From Geomonas sp. Red32 (GTDB lineage: Bacteria > Desulfobacterota > Desulfuromonadia > Geobacterales > Geobacteraceae): 64,000 nucleotides of DNA. Every line of letters starts with the position of its first letter. Within the stretch, counting starts at the first letter, position 1. The DNA lies in assembly GCF_023652955.1 (NCBI RefSeq), contig NZ_JAKLOY010000004.1, positions 248,001-312,000 on the forward strand. The letters run 5' to 3'. A program made the position numbers and the translations under genes. The notes below the pieces were generated by a model. The model did not search any database. It was not told the origin of the DNA and saw only the letters and a list, made by a program, of their open reading frames with translations. This document shows positions 7,025 to 15,805 of the stretch, piece after piece.

Positions 7025-10012
7025 TCAGCGATGGTCGAGGAGCTCGCGCACCCGGGATAAGAGTACCTGGTGGAGAATGGGCTTTTTCAGATAGAGACAG
7101 CGCTCGTCGTAAAAGTCGGCGGGAAGCTCGTTGTTGTAGCCGCTCATCATGATGGTGGGGAGATCGGGGCGGACCCGCCGGATCTCCTGGTACAGCTCGG
7201 CCCCGCTTCTTCGCGGCATGACGACATCGGTCAGCAGGAGGTCGATCCGGCCGGGCTCCTCCTGGAACCGGTGCCACCCTTCCATGCCGTCGGCCGCCTC
7301 GATGACCGAATAGCCTTTTTTTTGCAGCATGATCCTGAACATGGTCCGGATGGTGTCGTCGTCCTCGACCAGCAGCACCGTTTCGCTCCCGGTCACCGGC
7401 TCGGGCATCTCGGTGGCGGCTTCGATGATCTTCCTCGCCGTCACCAGCGGGAAGTAGAGGGAAAACCTGGTACCCCGGCCCGGGCGGCTGTCGACGGCGA
7501 TCCCCCCCTGGTGGTGCTTGGTGATGTTGTAGACCATGGCAAGCCCCAGCCCGGTCCCCTTCCCCACCTCTTTGGTGGAGAAGAACGGCTCGAAGATCCT
7601 CTCCAGGGTCCCTTCGTCCATGCCGCTCCCGGTGTCCTCCACCACCAAAAGGGCATGTCCCCCCGGCTCCTCGAGACCGAGCAGGTTCGCCTGGCGGGCC
7701 TCCACCTCGACCCGGCCGGTCGCGATAGCGATGGTCCCCTTCCCCCCGATGGCGTCGCGGGCGTTGGCCACCAGGTTCATGACCACCTGCTCCATCTCGC
7801 CGCCGTTGGCCAGGATCCAGAGACCCCCCTCGCAGCGGGTGAGCGAGAACTCCACCGATTCGGGAACCAGCTTGGTGAGGAGGCTCTCCGCATCGCCGAG
7901 GAGACTGTTCAGGTCGACCGGCTCCTTGTTGCCGCCGCTTTTCTTCCTGCTGTAGGTGAGGAGGCTCCGGATCAGCTTGGCACCCTTGGAAGAGGCCACC
8001 AGTATATGGTTCACCATGCCGCAAAGCGATTCCTGCCCTGCCCCGAGCTCCTTGGCGAGCTCCGCGTAGCCGGTGATGGCGGTGAGGATGTTGTTGAAAT
8101 CGTGGGCGACCCCGCCGGCGAGGGTGCCGATCGCCTCCATCTTCTGGGACTGGCGAAGCTGCTGCTCCAGGTGGGTCCGCGTCTCCTCGGCGGCGACCTG
8201 GTCGGTGATGTCCCGGGTGATGCCGATGAGGAGCTGGCGCCCGCAGAACTCGAAGCCGCTCGAGGTGACCTCCACCGGGAGCACGGTCCCGTCCTTGCGC
8301 CGCTCTCCGGCGATCAGCCGGGCGAAACCGCCCCGGGCCGCCCGGTCGAAGAACAGCGGAAGGAGCGGGACGTCTTGGGGCGAGGCGATGTCGCGGATCT
8401 TCATCCGGAGGAGCTCGTCCCGGCTGTAGCCCAGGCGGGAACAGGCGGCTTCGTTGACCTCCACGATGGTACCGGTCTCGTCGTGGACGAAGACGGCATC
8501 GGCGATGCTGTCGAAGAGCGTCCGGAACATCTTCTCGGACTGGTCCAGCTTCTCGATGACCCTCTTCTGTTCGGTGATGTCGAGCAGGCAGCCGATCTCT
8601 CCCCCGAGGGATCCGTCGACCTGCGGGAACGGTGCGCGGTAGTGGATGACGTCGTGGCAGGTACCGTCGAAGGAGACGAAGGTTCCCTGGGAGACATCCG
8701 CCCCCTCCCGGCCCCCTGTGGCGGGCGGTGAGCCGGCCGCGGGGTGGAAAGGGACCACCGCCGAAAGGGGGTGCCCTACCACGTCGTCGCTGCCGAGTCC
8801 GGCCCAGCTGAGAAAGCTGCTGTTGCAGCCGATGCAGTTTCCCTGGGCATCGCCGTAGTAGGTCGGAACGGGAATGGTTTCCATGACGATGCGCTGGAAC
8901 CCGATCTGCCGGTTAAGCTCCTTGCGCTGCCGGTCGAGCTGGGAGAGCATCGTGTTGAAGTGGGCGACCAGGCTTCCCACCTCGTCGTCGGTGGTTACCG
9001 GGATCTCCTCCTCGAGGACCCAGGTGGCGGAAACCCGGGCGATGTGCCCGTAGAGGTCGTAGAAGAGATTGACGCTCTTCCTCATCAGGGAAACCACGGC
9101 GAGATTGGCGGCTAAAAGAACCGCACCGATGACGGCCACGTTGGCGAGGATGGCCTTCCACAGCGATGCGTAGTAGGGGGTGAGATCGCGGTAGGAAGCG
9201 AGGTAGCCGACCCGTTTGCCGGAGGCGTCCTTCAGGGGAGAGAGCCCGACCGCCACCGTCTTGCGGCGGGTGGTGGCGATGGTGACGCCGGGGTGGCTGG
9301 CGGTGCCGGTGAGCTGGGGGGCCAGGGCGGCGGAGAGGCCGGGATCGGTGGGGTAGAGGATCCCGCCCCGGGCGGCGGCCTCGGTGGAGACCTGCGGGGG
9401 AAGCTTTTTGAGGAGGTTCGTGTCGAGCACGAGGGCGAAGTTGTTGCCCCCCATCCTTTTCATCCGCTCGAAGATGCTGTTGAACTCCTCGCCAACCTCG
9501 ATGAACCCGGCGAGTTTCCCCTTCACATACACGGGGCCTACCGCCCGCACCGAGAAGAAGTTCTTCCCCTCCTCTATGCCGGTGGTTATCTGCAGGGTGG
9601 AGCGGGCCTTGAGGAAGGTCACCCGCTGCAGGCGGTCGCGGTCCTCTTCGTGCTTGTGGGCCCGCAGGATGACAGTCCCGTCCGGCGCGATGAAGTAGAG
9701 GTGGGTAATGCCGAGGTCGCGCCGCAGCTCGGCGAGGATGGGGGCGCCGGCGGCGAGCAGGGTTTCCTTGTCGCGGCGGGCGATCGCCCGGGCCAGCCCC
9801 TCCGCATGGGTAAGGCCGTAGATGGTGCCGGACAACCCCTTCTCGTCTCCCTGCACGACTTCCCGGAACACCTTGTACTGGCTGTCGGGAAACCTCTTGA
9901 GCTCCTCGTTGAGCAAAGAGATGCCGCGCTGATAGACCACGGCGCCGGTCAGGAAGGTGGTCAGCACGAAGAAGACCACGATGGTGAGTGTGAGTTTGGA
10001 TTTTATCGACAT
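7025..10012 (-). CDS. Hybrid sensor histidine kinase (Cache, HAMP, 2 PAS, HisKA, HATPase, REC)
   Basis: The 995-aa membrane protein has TM1 (7-29), a periplasmic Cache-type sensor (30-286, with FIAPDGTVILRAHK), TM2 (287-309), HAMP (310-365), PAS1 (about 370-485) and PAS2 (about 492-605). The HisKA domain has His637 in GGVAHDFNNILTAITGYAEL. The HATPase follows (about 735-850, with GTGLGLAMVYNI). The C-terminal receiver has Asp929 (LLLTDVVMP). It senses an extracellular small molecule and passes phosphate internally, and probably on to an Hpt or unlinked regulator. No partner regulator is adjacent. The ribosome site is weak (the sequence before ATG is AGACAGAGCGGCCTGAGC). Confidence 0.92.
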   Translation of the reverse strand: MSIKSKLTLTIVVFFVLTTFLTGAVVYQRGISLLNEELKRFPDSQYKVFREVVQGDEKGLSGTIYGLTHAEGLARAIARRDKETLLAAGAPILAELRRDLGITHLYFIAPDGTVILRAHKHEEDRDRLQRVTFLKARSTLQITTGIEEGKNFFSVRAVGPVYVKGKLAGFIEVGEEFNSIFERMKRMGGNNFALVLDTNLLKKLPPQVSTEAAARGGILYPTDPGLSAALAPQLTGTASHPGVTIATTRRKTVAVGLSPLKDASGKRVGYLASYRDLTPYYASLWKAILANVAVIGAVLLAANLAVVSLMRKSVNLFYDLYGHIARVSATWVLEEEIPVTTDDEVGSLVAHFNTMLSQLDRQRKELNRQIGFQRIVMETIPVPTYYGDAQGNCIGCNSSFLSWAGLGSDDVVGHPLSAVVPFHPAAGSPPATGGREGADVSQGTFVSFDGTCHDVIHYRAPFPQVDGSLGGEIGCLLDITEQKRVIEKLDQSEKMFRTLFDSIADAVFVHDETGTIVEVNEAACSRLGYSRDELLRMKIRDIASPQDVPLLPLFFDRAARGGFARLIAGERRKDGTVLPVEVTSSGFEFCGRQLLIGITRDITDQVAAEETRTHLEQQLRQSQKMEAIGTLAGGVAHDFNNILTAITGYAELAKELGAGQESLCGMVNHILVASSKGAKLIRSLLTYSRKKSGGNKEPVDLNSLLGDAESLLTKLVPESVEFSLTRCEGGLWILANGGEMEQVVMNLVANARDAIGGKGTIAIATGRVEVEARQANLLGLEEPGGHALLVVEDTGSGMDEGTLERIFEPFFSTKEVGKGTGLGLAMVYNITKHHQGGIAVDSRPGRGTRFSLYFPLVTARKIIEAATEMPEPVTGSETVLLVEDDDTIRTMFRIMLQKKGYSVIEAADGMEGWHRFQEEPGRIDLLLTDVVMPRRSGAELYQEIRRVRPDLPTIMMSGYNNELPADFYDERCLYLKKPILHQVLLSRVRELLDHR

Positions 10013-10347
10013 GCTCAGGCCGCTCTGTCTTTGCGGCGACTCACCTTAGTCAGTGCGCCGGCATTTCCAGCACCTCTCGACACATCCGGGACGAAGCTCT
10101 GCGACAGTCCGAATCTCTCACGAAACATGAGCGAGACCAAGTAAGACAATACCGTAGAGAGACTCATCCATCGAGGCAAAAAACGCGGGCAGTCAAAAAT
10201 ACTTTCCGCTGACAGTGCCGACTGATTCTGCCTTTTTCAGCCTCCTTCCTTCCCTAACGGGAAGGGCGAATGCCTTGACCTTTACCGCCAACTGTTATAC
10301 CTTGACGCGTCCCCGACTATCCCCGCAACCCCTCGTTTGGAAAAGGC
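10013..10347. promoter_or_regulatory. Intergenic region with a possible ruvB promoter
   Basis: These 335 bases have no gene. TTGACC (10275-10280) and TATACC (10296-10301) could form a sigma-70-type promoter for ruvB, but the 15-bp spacer is short. A small hairpin CCTTCCTTCCC...GGGAAGGG (about 10249-10266) precedes it. I did not find a convincing LexA-type dyad. Confidence 0.3.
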
Positions 10348-11361
10348 ATGACCCGTATCATCGCGGCTGACAAAACCGAAGACGATCTCCTCGAAGCGAC
10401 GCTGCGCCCCCGGGCGCTGGCGGACTACGTCGGGCAGGAGAAGGCCAAGGGGAACCTGGGGCTTTTCATCGACGCCGCCCGTGGCCGGGGCGAAGCACTC
10501 GACCACGTGCTCCTCTACGGCCCCCCGGGGCTCGGCAAGACCACGCTCGCCAACATCGTCGCCTGCGAGATGGGGGTGAACATCAAGTCCACCTCGGGCC
10601 CGGTCATCGAGCGCCCGGGCGACCTGGCCGCCATCCTCACCAACCTGGAGCCGCACGACGTCCTCTTCATCGACGAGATCCACCGCCTCTCCCACGTGGT
10701 GGAGGAGATCCTCTACCCGGCCATGGAGGACTTCCAGCTCGACATCATCATCGGCCAGGGGCCGAGCGCCCGCACCATCAAGCTCGACCTCCCCAAGTTC
10801 ACCCTGGTCGGCGCCACCACCCGGGCAGGGCTTCTCTCCTCCCCCTTGCGCGACCGCTTCGGTGTTATCTCCCGGCTCGAGTTCTACACCCACGACGAGC
10901 TCGCCTTCATCGTGACCCGCTCCGCCCGCATCTTCGGGATGGCCATCGACCCGGACGGCGCCCTGGAGCTCGCCCGCCGCAGCCGCGGAACGCCGAGGAT
11001 CGCCAACCGGCTGCTCCGCCGCGTACGCGACTTCGCCCAGGTGCGCGCCGGCGGCGTCATCACCCGGGAAGTGGCCGACCAGGCGCTGCAGCTGCTCGAG
11101 ATCGACGAGATGGGATTCGATCCCATGGACCGCGCGATCCTCCTGACCATCATCGACAAGTTCGGCGGCGGCCCGGTCGGGCTCGACACCATCGCCGCGG
11201 CCATCAGCGAGGAGAGCGACACCATCGAAGACGTCTACGAGCCGTTCCTGATCCAGAACGGTTTCCTCAACCGCACCCCGAGGGGACGGGTGGCCACCGC
11301 GGCCGCCTACCGGCATTTCGGGAGGGTGGCGCCGGAACCGCCCCAGGGAAGACTCTTCTAA
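10348..11361 (+). CDS. ruvB: Holliday junction branch-migration ATPase RuvB
   Basis: The 337-aa protein has usual RuvB length. The AAA+ Walker A GPPGLGKT spans 58-65 and Walker B DEIH 109-112. The sensor segment [18 protein letters not shown] and the C-terminal winged helix (HPF-type end [14 protein letters not shown]) are present. RuvB hexamers drive branch migration with RuvA during recombinational repair. The usual ruvC and ruvA genes are not upstream here; the preceding gene is a histidine kinase on the other strand. The stop TAA is followed immediately by the ATG of the next gene, so the two are translationally coupled. Confidence 0.97.
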   Translation: MTRIIAADKTEDDLLEATLRPRALADYVGQEKAKGNLGLFIDAARGRGEALDHVLLYGPPGLGKTTLANIVACEMGVNIKSTSGPVIERPGDLAAILTNLEPHDVLFIDEIHRLSHVVEEILYPAMEDFQLDIIIGQGPSARTIKLDLPKFTLVGATTRAGLLSSPLRDRFGVISRLEFYTHDELAFIVTRSARIFGMAIDPDGALELARRSRGTPRIANRLLRRVRDFAQVRAGGVITREVADQALQLLEIDEMGFDPMDRAILLTIIDKFGGGPVGLDTIAAAISEESDTIEDVYEPFLIQNGFLNRTPRGRVATAAAYRHFGRVAPEPPQGRLF

Positions 11362-12072
11362 ATGCAGCTCATCTTCGACTTCCCCGTCATCCCCCGCTTC
11401 AGCTTCGACAATTTCGTGGTCTGCAGCGGCAACAGCACCGCCTACCGCTTCGCCCGCAAACTGGTCGAGGACGGTGGCGAAAACCTCCTCTACGTCCACG
11501 GTCCGGAAGGATCGGGAAAGACCCACCTTTTGACCGCGCTCGCCAACGCCATCGACGGGAGATACTTCAGTTTCCGGGACGCCGCCTCCCTCTACGGCGA
11601 AGCTGAGCCCGGCGAGGGGAGCTCGCGGCTGGCGGAATACTTCGAGGAGGCCGAGGCGCTGATCCTCGACGACCTGCACCTTTTGCCGGACAGCCAGGAG
11701 GCGAGGGTCGAGGTGTGGGAGCTTTTCAACGCCTACTACACGACGGGAAGAAAGATCGCCATCTCCGGGCTCGTGCCCCCCAAGGAGCTGCCGCACCTGG
11801 ACGGGCACCTGACCAGCCGGCTTCTGTGGGGACTGGTGGCGAGGATGGATGTGTCGGATGACGAATCGAGAAGGATGATTCTCAAGAAGCTGGCCGAGGA
11901 CCGGCAGATGGCGCTCCCTGCCGAGGTGATCGACCAGATGCTGTTGACGGTGCGAAGGGACATCCCCTCGCTGGTGTGGGCGCTGGAGAACATCAACCGG
12001 TACTCCATCTCCACCATGAGAAAGATCACCACCAGGCTCGCCAAGGAGGCGCTGGGGGTGGCGAGGGACTGA
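11362..12072 (+). CDS. DnaA/Hda-like AAA+ ATPase
   Basis: The 236-aa protein has the AAA+ core of DnaA: N-terminal FSFDNFVVCSGNSTAYRFA, Walker A GPEGSGKTH (about 47-55), Walker B LILDDLHLL, and a lid helix region SDDESRRMILKKLAEDRQM. It lacks the DnaA C-terminal DNA-binding domain. This is the architecture of Hda, which inactivates ATP-DnaA with the sliding clamp, and of DnaA-like HdaA proteins. The N-terminus MQLIFDFPV resembles a clamp-binding QL-[IL]-F motif, which supports an Hda role. It begins directly after the ruvB stop codon with no gap. Confidence 0.8.
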   Translation: MQLIFDFPVIPRFSFDNFVVCSGNSTAYRFARKLVEDGGENLLYVHGPEGSGKTHLLTALANAIDGRYFSFRDAASLYGEAEPGEGSSRLAEYFEEAEALILDDLHLLPDSQEARVEVWELFNAYYTTGRKIAISGLVPPKELPHLDGHLTSRLLWGLVARMDVSDDESRRMILKKLAEDRQMALPAEVIDQMLLTVRRDIPSLVWALENINRYSISTMRKITTRLAKEALGVARD

Positions 12073-12073
12073 G

Positions 12074-12097
12074 GGCGGCTTTTCAGCCGCCTTTTTT
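12074..12097. terminator. Intrinsic terminator between convergent genes
   Basis: GGCGGCT (12074-12080), loop TTTC, AGCCGCC (12085-12091), then six T (12092-12097). It ends the ruvB operon. The last codons and stop of the convergent ABC-F gene (ends 12083) lie inside the stem. Confidence 0.85.
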
Positions 12098-13981
12098 CGT
12101 TTCCAGCTCTTCCCAGCGGGCGTAGGCTGCCGCGAGCTCGGTCTCCAGACGCCCATAGTCGGCGGTGATGGCGGCTATGCCGCCGGCAACCGTGGCATAG
12201 GTGGCAGGATCCGCCAGCATCGCCTGCACCTTGGCAAAATCATCCTCCATCTCGGCTATCTTCGCCTCCACCTGCTCGAGCTCGATCTTCTCCTTGTAGC
12301 TCAGCCCCTTCTTCGGCTTTTCGGCGGCCGGTGCCTGGGCCTCGCGCTTCTCCGCCCGCGCGGGGGCGGCGGCAGCCTTGGCGGCCGCTTCCTTGCGCTC
12401 CCGGTACTCGGTGTAGTTCCCCTCGTAGAAGGTCACCACCCCATTCCCCTCGAAGGCCAGCACCCCGGTTGCCACCTTGTCCAGGAAGAAGCGGTCATGG
12501 GTGACCATCAGCACACAGCCGGGGAAGGCGGCGATGGAGGCATCCAAAAGCTGCAGGGTCGGAATGTCCAGGTCGTTGGTCGGTTCGTCCAATACCAGCA
12601 GGTTGGAGTCCTGCAACATCAGCCTCGCCAGGATCAGCCGGCTCTTCTCGCCGCCGGAAAGGCTTCCCACCGGGCGCCGCCGGTCGTCGGGAGCGAAGAG
12701 GAAATCCTCCAGGTAGCCTATCTTGTGCCGCTTCTCTCCCCGGCAGGTGACGTAGTCCCCTTCCCCGAAGAAATCGTAGACGGTCTGGTTGGGATCGAGC
12801 ACCTCGCGCAGCTGGTCGAAATAGGAGATCTTGGTCTTCTTCCCCAGCACCACCCGGCCGGAGTCCGGCTCCTCCTCCCCCATGATCATCTTGATGAGGG
12901 TGGTCTTGCCGCAGCCGTTGGGGCCGATGACGCCGACCCGGTCGCCGCGCTTCATGCCGAAGGTGACGTTCTTTACGAGCTGCCGGTCGCCGTACCCCTT
13001 GCCGACCTGGTCGAGCTCCAGGATGGTCCCTCCCAGCCCCTCGCCGGTGGAGAAGCCGATCTTCAGCTCGCGGCGGCCGGGGCCGGAGGCGCTCTCCTCC
13101 AGGTCGTGAAAGCGGTCGATCCTCGCCTTTTGCTTGGTCGTGCGGGCAGCGGGGCCCCGGCGCATCCAGTCGGTCTCGATCCGGAGGAGATTGAGGAGCC
13201 TGGCCTTCCTGGACGCCTCGCTCATGAGCTTCGCTTCCCGCTGCTCGAGGTAGAGGGAATACCCGCCCTGGTAGGAGGTGAGGTTCCCCATCTCCAGCTC
13301 CAGCATCCGGTTCACCACCTGGTCGAGGAAGTAACGGTCGTGGGTGATCAGCATGACGGCGCCGGGGTAGGCCTTCAGGTGATCCTGGAGCCACTGCGTG
13401 GTGTCGGCGTCCAGGTGGTTGGTCGGCTCGTCGAGCAAAAGGAGATCGGGGGCCTGCAGAAGGAGCCTGGCAAGCGCGACGCGCCGCTTGGTTCCGCCGG
13501 AGAGGGTGCCGATGCGCTGGTGGGGATCGGGGAGCTGGAGATGGGTCATCATCTCCGCGACGCGGTGATCGGTGTTCCAGCCGCCGTGGTGCTCGATCCA
13601 TACGGTGAGCTCCCCCTGGCGGACCAAAAGGCGGTCCATGTCGGAGGGGTTCGACGCCATCCGCTCGGCGATCTCGTTGAAGGCGGCCATGGCCTTCCTG
13701 ATCTCGGTGAGGCCGCTCTCGATCTCGGCGGCCACCGTGGAGCCCTCGTCGAGGATCGGGTCCTGGCTGAGATAGCCGACCGAGGCGCCGCGTTTCATGG
13801 CGATGGAGCCGCTGTCGCGGTCCTCGACCCCGGCCAGGATGGTGAGCAGGGTGGATTTGCCGGCGCCGTTGGCCCCGATCAGCCCTACCCGCTCGTCCTC
13901 GCCGACGGCAAAGGTGACGTTGTCCATGAGGACGCGGGGACCGAAACTTTTCGAGAGGTTGGTTATATCGACTACGTTCAT
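12083..13981 (-). CDS. uup: ABC-F family ATPase, Uup type
   Basis: The 632-aa soluble protein has two ABC ATPase domains and no membrane segments. Walker A1 GANGAGKS is at about 36-43, with signature LSGGTKRRVALAR and LLLDEPTNHLD. The second set is GPNGCGKTT, LSGGEKSRLILAR and LVLDEPTNDLD. The linker between them is the ABC-F type, and the Ala/Lys-rich tail ends in a C-terminal coiled coil (about 560-632) typical of Uup. ABC-F proteins act on ribosomes; Uup also affects precise excision and branched DNA. The C-terminal coiled coil is the reason for choosing Uup over EttA or YheS. Confidence 0.85.
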   Translation of the reverse strand: MNVVDITNLSKSFGPRVLMDNVTFAVGEDERVGLIGANGAGKSTLLTILAGVEDRDSGSIAMKRGASVGYLSQDPILDEGSTVAAEIESGLTEIRKAMAAFNEIAERMASNPSDMDRLLVRQGELTVWIEHHGGWNTDHRVAEMMTHLQLPDPHQRIGTLSGGTKRRVALARLLLQAPDLLLLDEPTNHLDADTTQWLQDHLKAYPGAVMLITHDRYFLDQVVNRMLELEMGNLTSYQGGYSLYLEQREAKLMSEASRKARLLNLLRIETDWMRRGPAARTTKQKARIDRFHDLEESASGPGRRELKIGFSTGEGLGGTILELDQVGKGYGDRQLVKNVTFGMKRGDRVGVIGPNGCGKTTLIKMIMGEEEPDSGRVVLGKKTKISYFDQLREVLDPNQTVYDFFGEGDYVTCRGEKRHKIGYLEDFLFAPDDRRRPVGSLSGGEKSRLILARLMLQDSNLLVLDEPTNDLDIPTLQLLDASIAAFPGCVLMVTHDRFFLDKVATGVLAFEGNGVVTFYEGNYTEYRERKEAAAKAAAAPARAEKREAQAPAAEKPKKGLSYKEKIELEQVEAKIAEMEDDFAKVQAMLADPATYATVAGGIAAITADYGRLETELAAAYARWEELETKKGG

Positions 13982-14036
13982 TGCAGCTCCATATATTCTC
14001 CCCCTCCCTTCCTCGATCCACCTGCTTCGGCGAAAG

Positions 14037-14126
14037 GTCCCCCCCTTGTTAAAGGGGGGACAGGGGGGATTTGCCTTTGCTCACTGAGCATGGGCGTCGA
14101 TCTCCCCCCTTCGCAAAGGGGGGAAC
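14037..14126. repeat. Family 1 hairpin repeat, variant copy (90 bp)
   Basis: The left arm starts GTCCCCCCCTTGTTAAAGG and ends GGGGGGACAGGGGGGATTTG (to about 14074). The right arm (about 14099-14126) is a divergent complement, CTCCCCCCTTCGCAAAGGGG. Overall length and two-armed layout match the 91-bp copies elsewhere in the window. A further fragment (ACTAAGGGGGAGCTTTA) follows at about 14143-14160. Confidence 0.75.
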
Positions 14127-14197
14127 CTTTATCTCGCCTTCCCACTAAGGGGGAGCTTTATCCCGCTTCGGGACGCTGGCCGAAAGTTGCCCGCGGG

Positions 14198-14695
14198 TCA
14201 GCGGAAGAGGTCGCCCAGCCGGTTCAGGAGGTTCGAGGGGCGGAAGGACTTGGGGATGGCATAGGTGCCGGTCTGGTTGACCGGGATGGTGGTCTGGCCG
14301 ATCAGGGTGTCCACATCGAGCCCGGCGGACAGCTGGTAGGGGATGCGGTCCGCGTCCGGCGCCTTTTTCAGGATCTCCACCAGGTCGCCGTACGCCACCC
14401 GGATCGGGATCCGGAGCTCGGTCTCCACATCGGAAGGAAACTTCACCTCTTCCCGTGCGCCCCCCTTCGCCAAGGGAAGCGCCATGACCTTCAGGTCGTA
14501 GCTGTACCCCTTCAGCTTCAGGTCGTAGAAGTTGGGGTTGGTCACCGCCAGCAGGAGCTCCATCCCGAGCCCGCCCGGATCGAGGCTCGTCACCGTCAGG
14601 CTCTTGACCTTGACGGTGGGTGCCTTCACGAACATCGAGCAGCCGGTGAGCCCCAGCAAGCCAAGCAGTACGAACAGTAAGACAGTCTTCTTCAC
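14198..14695 (-). CDS. LEA14-like (LEA_2/WHy) lipoprotein
   Basis: GTG at 14695, 6 nt after GGAG, is chosen over an ORF start 33 nt upstream. The 165-aa product starts VKKTVLLFVLLGLLGLTGC, a lipoprotein signal with the acylated Cys at about residue 19. The rest (VKSLTVTSLDPGGLGMELLLAVTNPNFYDLKL) has the water-stress/LEA type 2 beta-sandwich pattern, including the NPN motif. These bacterial lipoproteins are anchored in the envelope; their role is not established. It stands alone, with family 1 repeats beyond its 3' end. Confidence 0.75.
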   Translation of the reverse strand: MKKTVLLFVLLGLLGLTGCSMFVKAPTVKVKSLTVTSLDPGGLGMELLLAVTNPNFYDLKLKGYSYDLKVMALPLAKGGAREEVKFPSDVETELRIPIRVAYGDLVEILKKAPDADRIPYQLSAGLDVDTLIGQTTIPVNQTGTYAIPKSFRPSNLLNRLGDLFR

Positions 14696-14816
14696 AGCTT
14701 TCTCCGTAACGCCCCCGCCGGCCGGCACCAGGAAAATCGAGGTGGAAGGTCGTCCGGAGGCCAGGTTCTTTTACCGGAACTCCCCCTTTTTTAACGGGGG
14801 AGTTGACGACGGCTTA

Positions 14817-14855
14817 TGAAAAGAAAAAGGGCGGGTTCCTCATGGAAACCCGCCC
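14817..14855 (-). terminator. Intrinsic terminator of the transglycosylase gene
   Basis: GGGCGGGTT...AACCCGCCC (14829-14855) forms a stem of about 12 bp with a short loop. On the minus strand it is followed by a T-rich tract (CTTTTTCTTTTC, 14828-14817). Confidence 0.8.
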
Positions 14856-14893
14856 ACTATAGCACAACAGGTCAGGAAACGACAGCAGTAGCA

Positions 14894-15580
14894 TCACTGG
14901 TAGTTGACGGCAACCCTCTGATACGACTGCTTCTCCATCTCCTTCAGGATCTCGGCCCGGAAACGTTTCCGCATCCGGTCGTAGGCCTTGGCGGCGGGGC
15001 CGGCACCACAGTAGTAGCGCTTGGCCCGGGACAGATTCCCTTTCGCCATGTCGAGCTTTTCGTAAAGCTCGTGTACCGCGGCGTCGGCACACTTCTCGTC
15101 ATCTCTCATCTCGCCCGGCAGATAGCCGTGGCTGATGGCCCTCTCGGGCATCAATTGCCAAACGCCCATGGCCCCCTTGGAAGATACCGCTCGGCTGGAC
15201 AGCTTGTGTCCGCCGGTCTCGGCCAGAGCTATTTCGGCGAGATCCAGCGGGGTGAACTTGGTTCCTTCCGTCTTCTGGTAGCAGATCTCCGCCAGCCATT
15301 TGGCCCGCTGCGGTGTGGTGCGCCGCTCGAAGGTCGCCGAAATGGCCGGCACCATGTTCTTTCTTTCTTCCGTTTTGGCATCTTTCGATGCCTCCTTAAC
15401 AGTACCCGGGGAGGAATCGGACTGCTCCTCCTCTTTCTCTTTCTTCCCGCCTGCCTGCAGAACACGATCCGATTCCGTGTTCCCCGGTTTTACCGGAACC
15501 TGCGCCTGCTGCAGGTGGGACTGGTCGCACGAGGTGTTGAACAGCAACACCGTGGCCAGCAGAATAACAAGTTTTTTCAT
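14894..15580 (-). CDS. Lytic transglycosylase-like lipoprotein (SLT fold)
   Basis: The ATG at 15580 gives MKKLVILLATVLLFNTSC, a lipoprotein signal peptide with Cys18. A TTG at 15649 has a better ribosome site (AAGGAG) but would put 23 residues before the signal, so I prefer 15580. After a Lys/Glu-rich linker, the C-terminal half carries the SLT core: ALAETGGHKLSSRAVSSKGA then MGVWQLMPERA. The Glu of AETGG is in the catalytic position. Such enzymes cleave peptidoglycan glycan strands to 1,6-anhydro ends. The 228-aa length is short for the family. It is convergent to nothing and has its own terminator. Confidence 0.75.
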   Translation of the reverse strand: MKKLVILLATVLLFNTSCDQSHLQQAQVPVKPGNTESDRVLQAGGKKEKEEEQSDSSPGTVKEASKDAKTEERKNMVPAISATFERRTTPQRAKWLAEICYQKTEGTKFTPLDLAEIALAETGGHKLSSRAVSSKGAMGVWQLMPERAISHGYLPGEMRDDEKCADAAVHELYEKLDMAKGNLSRAKRYYCGAGPAAKAYDRMRKRFRAEILKEMEKQSYQRVAVNYQ

Positions 15581-15753
15581 AGGTGACAGTTTTGATGGCT
15601 TTTGCCGGCTTTGGGGGTAAACCTCGAGGTCGGTGGAAGCCTGCGCCAATCATCTCCTTTCTTGAGGATGGGTTGCCGTCAACATGAGGCACCAAGTGTA
15701 GCCAATCCTCATAAGATTGCAAGTTTCGAATTATAATTAGTTAACTTGCCAAC

Positions 15754-15779
15754 AAAAAAGGAGACCGCCGGCGGTCTCC
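15754..15779 (-). terminator. Intrinsic terminator of trpB
   Basis: GGAGACCGCC/GGCGGTCTCC (15760-15779) is a perfect 20-bp palindrome, followed on the minus strand by a run of six T (15759-15754). Confidence 0.85.
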
Positions 15780-15805
15780 TTCCCCTAAACTACCCGAATT
15801 ATTAT

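Noticed and set aside
12497-14680. 727-aa plus-strand ORF opposite the ABC-F gene
   Set aside because: Shadow of the real gene; no domain pattern and it spans a repeat and a second real gene.
15396-15722. Alternative minus-strand ORF with a good AAGGAG site near 15653
   Set aside because: Its translation has no family pattern, whereas the overlapping frame from 15580 encodes a lipoprotein signal and an SLT domain.
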